Part shown: piece by piece, positions 13,545 to 18,073 of the stretch
How the letters are laid out: each line of letters opens with the position of its first letter
Position numbering within the stretch: the stretch's first letter is position 1
Assembly: GCA_035473395.1 (NCBI GenBank)
Contig: DATIOF010000042.1
Location: forward strand, 1 to 18,073
Reading direction: 5' to 3'
Length of the DNA stretch: 18,073 nucleotides
Source of the DNA: AC-32 sp035473395
GTDB lineage: Bacteria; Actinomycetota; Thermoleophilia; Gaiellales; Gaiellaceae
Notes under the pieces: generated by a model
Told to the model about the DNA's origin: nothing
What the model saw: only the letters and a program-made list of their open reading frames with translations
Database searches by the model: none
Made by a program: the position numbers and the translations under genes

Positions 13545-14210
13545 TTACGCGGGGAGGGGCGGCGGCCGGCTCTCGAAGGCGAGGCCGAAAAGCTCTCTCG
13601 GGGCGGCCGCGGCCGGCCCAGCGTGCGGGACGCGCGGCAGCTCGCCGTCGCCACGCCCGATCCGGTCGGCGCGGGCGCACGTGTCCTCGGCGTAGCGCTC
13701 GTACTCGCGCAACCAGGAGGCGACCGCGCCCCAGGCGAGGGCGACGAGGACCGCCAGCACGGCGAAGACCGGCAGCGCCGAGGTGTGAAGCCAGGGCGCG
13801 AACAGCGGCCAGCGCCCCGAGGCGGCCTGCTCGGCGTCGGCCTGGACGAGATAGAAGGTCGACGTGGTGAGGAAGGCGAGCGCCCAGAGACGCGGCGAGA
13901 GGTCGAGCCGCAGGCGCGGCAGGGGCGCGGCGTCCTTGCCGACGGCCTTGAGCACGCGCCGTCCGGCCCGGGCGGCCGCGTGTGCGCGGACGAATCGCCA
14001 GGCCAGGCTCGCGAGCAGCAGCGCGACGAGCAGCTTCACGGCACCCAGCAGGAACGGGTAGTACTCGGCGCCCGAGTAGGGCGAGGAGCTGACGTGCTGG
14101 CCGACGTTCAGCCGGTGCGTGAGGCTTCGGCCGCCCAGCTCGGCGATTAGCGCGAGCAACGCAAAGGCCAGTCCGGCCGAGAAGCGCTGGTGCCGCCGGG
14201 CACGCTGCAT
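13545..14210 (-). CDS. Four-helix membrane protein of unknown function, first gene of the CopCD operon
   Basis: The 221-residue protein has hydrophobic segments at about 12-26, 52-74, 107-123 and 144-168. A basic loop lies at 78-101, and a soluble tail rich in Pro and Ala ends in ESRPPPLPA. The segment between the first two helices contains THRLNVGQHVSSSPYSGAEYYP. A lone cysteine is at 178. I do not recognise the family. ATG 14210 begins just before the first helix; an open frame to 14267 adds residues unlike a membrane-protein start. It is separated from the 92-residue protein gene by 57 bases. A palindrome sits directly before the start. Confidence 0.7.
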   Translation of the reverse strand: MQRARRHQRFSAGLAFALLALIAELGGRSLTHRLNVGQHVSSSPYSGAEYYPFLLGAVKLLVALLLASLAWRFVRAHAAARAGRRVLKAVGKDAAPLPRLRLDLSPRLWALAFLTTSTFYLVQADAEQAASGRWPLFAPWLHTSALPVFAVLAVLVALAWGAVASWLREYERYAEDTCARADRIGRGDGELPRVPHAGPAAAAPRELFGLAFESRPPPLPA

Positions 14211-14212
14211 GA

Positions 14213-14225
14213 GGTCAGTGTGACC
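14213..14225. promoter_or_regulatory. Inverted repeat GGTCA-N3-TGACC at the operon start, candidate operator
   Basis: A 5-base perfect palindrome with a 3-base spacer lies 3-15 bases before ATG 14210, where a repressor would block translation or transcription initiation. The 93-base gap 14211-14303 otherwise shows no clear promoter and no terminator hairpin that I can support. Confidence 0.3.
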
Positions 14226-14303
14226 ACATTCGGAGTGGAGTTCAAACGCCTTCCGTCGCAACCGCACGGACCCCGTAAACGCCCGGAGTACCCGCGGAAA
14301 TTC

Positions 14304-14690
14304 CTAACCCAGCAGCGTCAGGTTCCAGCGCGGCTCAGAGGGGCGGTCGAACCCGAGCAGCAGGATCCGCTGCCACTGGCCGAGGCAGAGATCGCCGGAA
14401 GCGAACGGGATCTGCTCGCCGCGCGGGCCGAGCAGAATGCAGAGCAGCCGCTCGCGCTCCCGCTCGTCCTGCGGCACGAGCCGGGTGAGCAGCTCCTCGA
14501 GATCGCTGAAGAACCCGGACTCGCGCTCCTGCACGCGCACGAGCGCCACCTCGTCGAGCGGCGAGACGTAGGCGATCCCGCTGTCGCGCCCGGACGCGGA
14601 CAACTCGCGCCGGATCTCGTTCGTGATGTCGAGCACCGTCAGGGACGGCAGCGCCGAAGCGATCGAGTACGGAACCTCGACGCTGGTCAT
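14304..14690 (-). CDS. YjbQ/UPF0047-like protein lacking the family histidines
   Basis: This 128-residue protein has the length and several signatures of the YjbQ family (reported thiamin-phosphate synthase side activity in E. coli): VLDITNEIRREL (19-30), a central DLEELLTRLVP, and a C-terminal GDLCLGQWQRILLLGF (99-114). The usual HTTA segment is SPLDE (43-47). The usual NADAHL is ERERLLCILLG (78-88), so the conserved metal-site histidines are gone; the whole protein has none. It overlaps ispH by ATGA and is the last gene of the hopanoid operon. It may have kept the fold for a non-catalytic or new role. Confidence 0.68.
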   Translation of the reverse strand: MTSVEVPYSIASALPSLTVLDITNEIRRELSASGRDSGIAYVSPLDEVALVRVQERESGFFSDLEELLTRLVPQDERERERLLCILLGPRGEQIPFASGDLCLGQWQRILLLGFDRPSEPRWNLTLLG

Positions 14691-15628
14691 GCCGGGCTTG
14701 TGACCTCCCGGGGAAGGCGGAAGCTGACGTTCTCCCTGGCGACCTCGACCTCGACGAGCTCGTCGTACCCGAACGACGCGAGCCCGCGCAGGACGAGCGC
14801 GACGAGCTCTTCCGGCGTAGAGGCGCCGGCAGTCACGCCGACCGTCTCGTGGCCGGCGAGCAGCTCGGGGTCGATCCCGCTCTCACCGTCGATCAGCAGC
14901 GCCGTCGCGCCATGCCGCTGGGCCACCTCGACCAGGCGAGCCGCGTTCGAGCTCGCCTCTGAGCCGATCACGAGAATCAGCGTGGCGCCCTGCTTGGCCA
15001 GTTCCTTGACCGCGTCCTGGCGGTTCTGGGTCGCGTAGCAGATGTCATCCGCGGCGGGCCGCTTCAGGTCGCCGAAGCGCTCGCCCAGCGCGTCGACGGT
15101 CTCGGCGACGTCGTCGAGCGAGAGCGTCGTCTGCGTGATCACCGCGATCGGCTTCCCGCCGGCGTCGAGCTTGGCCGCGTCCTCGGGCGACTCGATCACG
15201 ACGGTCGCCTCGGGCCGCTCACCGCGCGTGCCGATCACCTCGACGTGGTCGGGGTGGCCGACGAGCGCGACCAGGTGGCCGCTGTCGGCGTAGCGGCGAG
15301 CCTCGGCGTGCACTTTCGAGACGAGCGGGCAGACGGCGTCGACGACGCGGAGGCCGCGCGACTCGCAGTTCGCCCGCACCGACGGCGCGACCCCGTGGGC
15401 CGAGAGGACGCAGATCGCGCCGGCCGGGATGTCGTTCTCGTGATCGACGAAGACGGCGCCGAGCCCCTCGAGGCGCTTGACTACGTGGTCGTTGTGGACG
15501 ATCTGGTGGCGGACGTAGACCGGAGCTCCGTGCTGCTCGAGCAAGATCTCGACGATCTCGATCGCGCGGTCGACCCCGGCGCAGAACGAGCGCGGCGCGG
15601 CAAGCAGGACCTGGCCTATCTCGACCAC
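14687..15628 (-). CDS. ispH: 4-hydroxy-3-methylbut-2-enyl diphosphate reductase IspH (LytB)
   Basis: IspH makes IPP and DMAPP in the last step of the MEP pathway using an iron-sulfur cluster. The three cluster cysteines are C16 (SFCAGVDRA), C100 (DAVCPLVSKVH) and C197 (DDICYATQNRQ). Substrate-binding residues seen are H45 (IVHN), H78 (SAHGV), H125 and E130 in VGHPDHVEVIGT, and TQTTLS (165-170). GSEASSNAARLVEVA follows the family pattern. At 313 residues it is full length. GTG 15628 lies 13 bases inside the end of the hpnG-like gene. Its place here links isoprenoid supply to hopanoid synthesis. Confidence 0.96.
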   Translation of the reverse strand: MVEIGQVLLAAPRSFCAGVDRAIEIVEILLEQHGAPVYVRHQIVHNDHVVKRLEGLGAVFVDHENDIPAGAICVLSAHGVAPSVRANCESRGLRVVDAVCPLVSKVHAEARRYADSGHLVALVGHPDHVEVIGTRGERPEATVVIESPEDAAKLDAGGKPIAVITQTTLSLDDVAETVDALGERFGDLKRPAADDICYATQNRQDAVKELAKQGATLILVIGSEASSNAARLVEVAQRHGATALLIDGESGIDPELLAGHETVGVTAGASTPEELVALVLRGLASFGYDELVEVEVARENVSFRLPREVTSPA

Positions 15629-16203
15629 CCCTTCGCGACGTCCTCGAGTCGCCCGAGCGCGCGCTGCGCGTCCGAGGCCGCGCGGACGAAGCCGCGCGGC
15701 GAGCGGGCGAACGCGCGCGCCAGGCCCGGCCAGTCGTAGCCGCCATCGCCCTTCACGCCGCCGACGATCCCGTCGAGTGGGCGTGACGGCGTATCGCTGA
15801 CCGCTCGCAGCACGCCCTGCAGACGCCCGCTGCGGGCGAGCGCCCCGCTCTCGAGATCGACCACCTCGGCACCTGTCTGCTCGTGCAGCCGGCGACGCTC
15901 GGCAGGGTCGTCCACTATCGCGTCGGCGGCCAGGATCGTCACAGGCTCCGCGCCGGGGACTCCGAGCGGTCCGCCATCCCAGAGCACCGTGCCCTCGACG
16001 TCGACGATCTTCGTCGCGTCGACCACGGTGCCCGAAGCGAGGCCGTCCCGCAAAGCTCCTGCCAGCCCGAACGAGACCAGCGGCCCGTCGGGCAGGCCGT
16101 TCCGGGCGCCGAGCCCGACCAGCGCGGAGCGGACGCCCGACTTGCGGGCGACGCGCTGCTCCGCGACGGTTGCGCAGGCAAAGGTCACCCCGTCAGCGTC
16201 CAT
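15616..16203 (-). CDS. hpnG: HpnG-like nucleoside phosphorylase (hopanoid side-chain processing)
   Basis: This 195-residue protein looks like the phosphorylase superfamily. VSFGLAGAL (43-51) is the glycine-rich phosphate/nucleoside loop, GAEVVDLESGALA (111-123) holds the acidic ribose-binding residue, and LRAVSDTP (132-139) supplies the aspartate that contacts the purine. In hopanoid makers HpnG removes adenine from adenosylhopane to give ribosylhopane or its phosphate. Placement directly after hpnH supports that role. Compared with typical phosphorylases it is short. ATG 16203 overlaps the hpnH end by 19 bases; an open frame to 16437 is antisense shadow with no family content. Confidence 0.78.
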   Translation of the reverse strand: MDADGVTFACATVAEQRVARKSGVRSALVGLGARNGLPDGPLVSFGLAGALRDGLASGTVVDATKIVDVEGTVLWDGGPLGVPGAEPVTILAADAIVDDPAERRRLHEQTGAEVVDLESGALARSGRLQGVLRAVSDTPSRPLDGIVGGVKGDGGYDWPGLARAFARSPRGFVRAASDAQRALGRLEDVAKGWSR

Positions 16204-17189
16204 GCCGCGCTGCGGACGGTCTCCCTGACGCTGCCGGTCGCCTCGAAGGCGGCGGACGGCTCGAAGCCGGAGTGGATCGCGCAGTGTTCGCAGCGCGCAT
16301 CGTTCCCGGGGCCGTACTCCTCCCACTCGATCCCGTCGAGCAGCGCCTCGTAGGTCGGGAAGATCCCGTCCGTGAGCAGGTAGCACGGGCCTTTCCAGCC
16401 GTACGGGTTGCGCGTGATCGAGCCCCACGGCGCGCACGCCAGCTTGCGCTCGCCGGTGAGGAAGTCCTGGTAGATCGGGCTCGCCAGCCAGCGATAGCCC
16501 TTTCGGCGCGCGGCCGAGCGGATGACGCGGAACTTCTCCTCGTGCTCGTCGCGCGTCATCGTCAGCTCCGGGTCGATCTGCGAGTACTGGTACCCGGGCG
16601 CGACGAGCATCCCGTCGATCCCGACGTCGTCGGTCAGGTAGCCCATCATTTCGACGACCTCGAGCGGGTCGGTCTCCTTGAAGATCGTCGTGTTCGTCGT
16701 GACACGGAACCCCTTCGCGCGCGCCTGCTTGATCGCGTCGACCGCGATGTCCCAGAGACCCGGGTAGTCGCAGATGTAGTCGTGGATCTCGCGCATCCCG
16801 TCGAGGTGGACGACGAACGTCAGCCGCTTGTTCGGCTCGAAGACGTCGAGGAACTGCTCGAGCCGCAGCGCGTTCGTGCAGAGCTCGATCGTCTTGTTCA
16901 GCTCGAGGAAGCCGGCGACGACGTCCTCAATCCCCTTGAAGACGAGCGGCTCACCGCCGCAGATCGAGACCACCGGGGCCGGGCACTGCTCGCCCGCGTC
17001 GATGCACTCCTCGACCGAGAGGCGCGCCTTGTTCGACTCGTACTCGCGGATCTTCCCGCAGCCGATGCAGGCGATGTTGCACGCGAGGGTCGGCTCCAGC
17101 ATCAGGACGAGCGGATAGCGCTCGCCCTTGCGCTGCTGCTGTGCGACGTACTTGGCGATCTGGACGGTCGGGGCGAGCGGAAACTTCAT
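16185..17189 (-). CDS. hpnH: Adenosyl-hopene transferase HpnH (radical SAM)
   Basis: HpnH adds the 5'-deoxyadenosyl group of S-adenosylmethionine to diploptene, the first step of side-chain extension. The 334-residue protein starts MKFPLAPTVQIAKY, as in the family. It carries the radical SAM cluster motif C37-x3-C41-x2-C44 (CNIACIGC), then SICGGEPLVF for SAM binding. The C-terminal region has CAPWGSITRNPYGWKGPC and the CEHCAIHSG pair, probable further metal-ligand cysteines. Its ATG overlaps the squalene-hopene cyclase stop (ATGA). Confidence 0.95.
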   Translation of the reverse strand: MKFPLAPTVQIAKYVAQQQRKGERYPLVLMLEPTLACNIACIGCGKIREYESNKARLSVEECIDAGEQCPAPVVSICGGEPLVFKGIEDVVAGFLELNKTIELCTNALRLEQFLDVFEPNKRLTFVVHLDGMREIHDYICDYPGLWDIAVDAIKQARAKGFRVTTNTTIFKETDPLEVVEMMGYLTDDVGIDGMLVAPGYQYSQIDPELTMTRDEHEEKFRVIRSAARRKGYRWLASPIYQDFLTGERKLACAPWGSITRNPYGWKGPCYLLTDGIFPTYEALLDGIEWEEYGPGNDARCEHCAIHSGFEPSAAFEATGSVRETVRSAAWTLTG

Positions 17190-18073
17190 CGAGCGAGCCT
17201 TTCTCGTAGACGGCCGAGGGCAAGCAACGGGAAATGCAGACGGTACAGGTGGTAGCGAATCATGAAATCAAGCGGGAAGCCCGTGCCTGTGAACTGGGGT
17301 TCGTCCCAGTCTCCGTTTGCCTGTTGTTTGCTGCACAACCATTCGGCGGCGCGACGGGCGGCGTGGCTGCCGGCCTCGCCTGCAGCGACGTAGGCTAATA
17401 GCGCCCACGCCGTTTGGGAAGGCGTGCTCACCCCGCGGCCGCGCCAGGCCCGGTCGGCGTAGGAGCGGATGTCCTCCCCGAAGCCGCCGTCCTCGTTCTG
17501 CACCGAGTCGAGCCAGGCCACTGCACGCCTGACCGCGGGATGGCCGGGCTCGATTCCGCAGGCCTCGAGCGCCGGCAGAGCGGCGCCGGTGCCGTAGACG
17601 TGGTTGACGCCCCAGCGGCCGAACCAGGAGCCGTCCGCTTCCTGCTCGCGCAGCAGCCAGTCGAGCCCGCGGCGGACCTCGTCGTCGAAGCCGGCCTCGG
17701 GGGCAAGCGCCTCGAGCGCGTGGGCGGTGACGTCGGCGCTCGGCTCGTCGGTGACCTTGCCGAAGTCGCAGAACGGGAGCTTGTAGAGCCAGTACGCCTC
17801 GTTGTCGATGTCGAAGGCGCCCCAGCCGCCGCCGCGCGACTGCATCCCGGCCGTCCAGGCAAGGCCGCGGTCGACCGCGTCGCGGCCGCGGTGACAGCGG
17901 CGCAGCGCCAGGGCGACGACAGCGGTGTCGTCCACGTCCGGATAGAGGTCGTTCTGGAACTCGAAGGCCCAGCCGCCTGGCGCGAGGCCCGGCGTGCGAA
18001 CGGCCCAGTCGCCGGCGACGGTGACCTCTTCGTTGACGAGCCAGTCGGCCGCGAGCGCGAGCGCGGGATGCTC
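17186..18073 (-). CDS. shc: Squalene-hopene cyclase, C-terminal part (gene enters from the right edge)
   Basis: The visible 295 residues are the C-terminal half of squalene-hopene cyclase, the membrane-associated enzyme that folds squalene into hopene. The catalytic DXDD motif is present as DVDD at residues 46-49 of the fragment (LYPDVDDTAVV), where the central aspartate protonates squalene. After it come several QW repeats: RGLDWLLREQEADGSWFGRW, AVAWLDSVQNEDGGFGED, and AEWLCSKQQANGDWDEPQFT, followed by TGFPLDFMIRYHLYR, the usual family ending. About 246 residues follow the DXDD, close to known cyclases, so the 3' end is complete. The N-terminal half lies outside the window. Confidence 0.95.
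   Translation of the reverse strand, partial: EHPALALAADWLVNEEVTVAGDWAVRTPGLAPGGWAFEFQNDLYPDVDDTAVVALALRRCHRGRDAVDRGLAWTAGMQSRGGGWGAFDIDNEAYWLYKLPFCDFGKVTDEPSADVTAHALEALAPEAGFDDEVRRGLDWLLREQEADGSWFGRWGVNHVYGTGAALPALEACGIEPGHPAVRRAVAWLDSVQNEDGGFGEDIRSYADRAWRGRGVSTPSQTAWALLAYVAAGEAGSHAARRAAEWLCSKQQANGDWDEPQFTGTGFPLDFMIRYHLYRLHFPLLALGRLRERLAR

Overview
The window is a GC-rich bacterial chromosome segment with tightly packed genes on both strands, GTG/TTG starts, many 4-base ATGA overlaps and almost no intergenic space. Flavin-dependent thymidylate synthase ThyX, an ECF sigma factor with an RskA-type partner, a hopanoid operon and an S8 protease ending in DVSW pentapeptides together suggest a high-GC actinobacterium. 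Thermoleophilia is my best guess, but that is inference and not proven by the sequence. I see no IS element, tRNA, rRNA, CRISPR array or phage gene. No gap between genes exceeds about 140 bases.

Left part (1-4878). The 5' end of plsY (minus) abuts a divergent superoxide dismutase homologue (minus). That gene is head-to-head with a canonical Mn-type SOD (plus), which leads a plus-strand run: SOD, short-chain dehydrogenase, ECF sigma factor, RskA-like anti-sigma factor. thyX (minus) converges on this run and its stop overlaps the anti-sigma stop in a CTAG. A DUF72 gene starts head-to-head with thyX.

Middle part (4916-11369). A nucleotide-sugar pair (RfbF-like cytidylyltransferase and PIG-L/LmbE-type deacetylase) converges on a kynureninase-like PLP enzyme (minus). 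Next come a secreted subtilisin-like protease with nine tandem DVSWx repeats (plus), an extended-SDR epimerase/dehydratase (minus) and a secreted peptidoglycan-binding lytic transglycosylase (plus).

Right part (11343-18073), all minus strand. A four-gene membrane operon ends in a fused CopC-CopD copper protein. Beyond it lies a hopanoid operon transcribed right to left: squalene-hopene cyclase (5' part outside the window), hpnH, hpnG-like phosphorylase, ispH and a YjbQ-like gene that has lost the family's histidines. Every junction in this operon overlaps. The order makes biochemical sense: IspH supplies isoprenoid precursors, the cyclase makes the hopene skeleton, HpnH adds adenosine and HpnG removes adenine.

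The points most worth checking are: the DVSW repeat tail; five genes with a TAnnnT hexamer 7-9 bases before the start codon (probable leaderless transcripts); the membrane operon around CopCD; and three homologues lacking family-defining residues (the SOD-like, SDR and YjbQ-like proteins).
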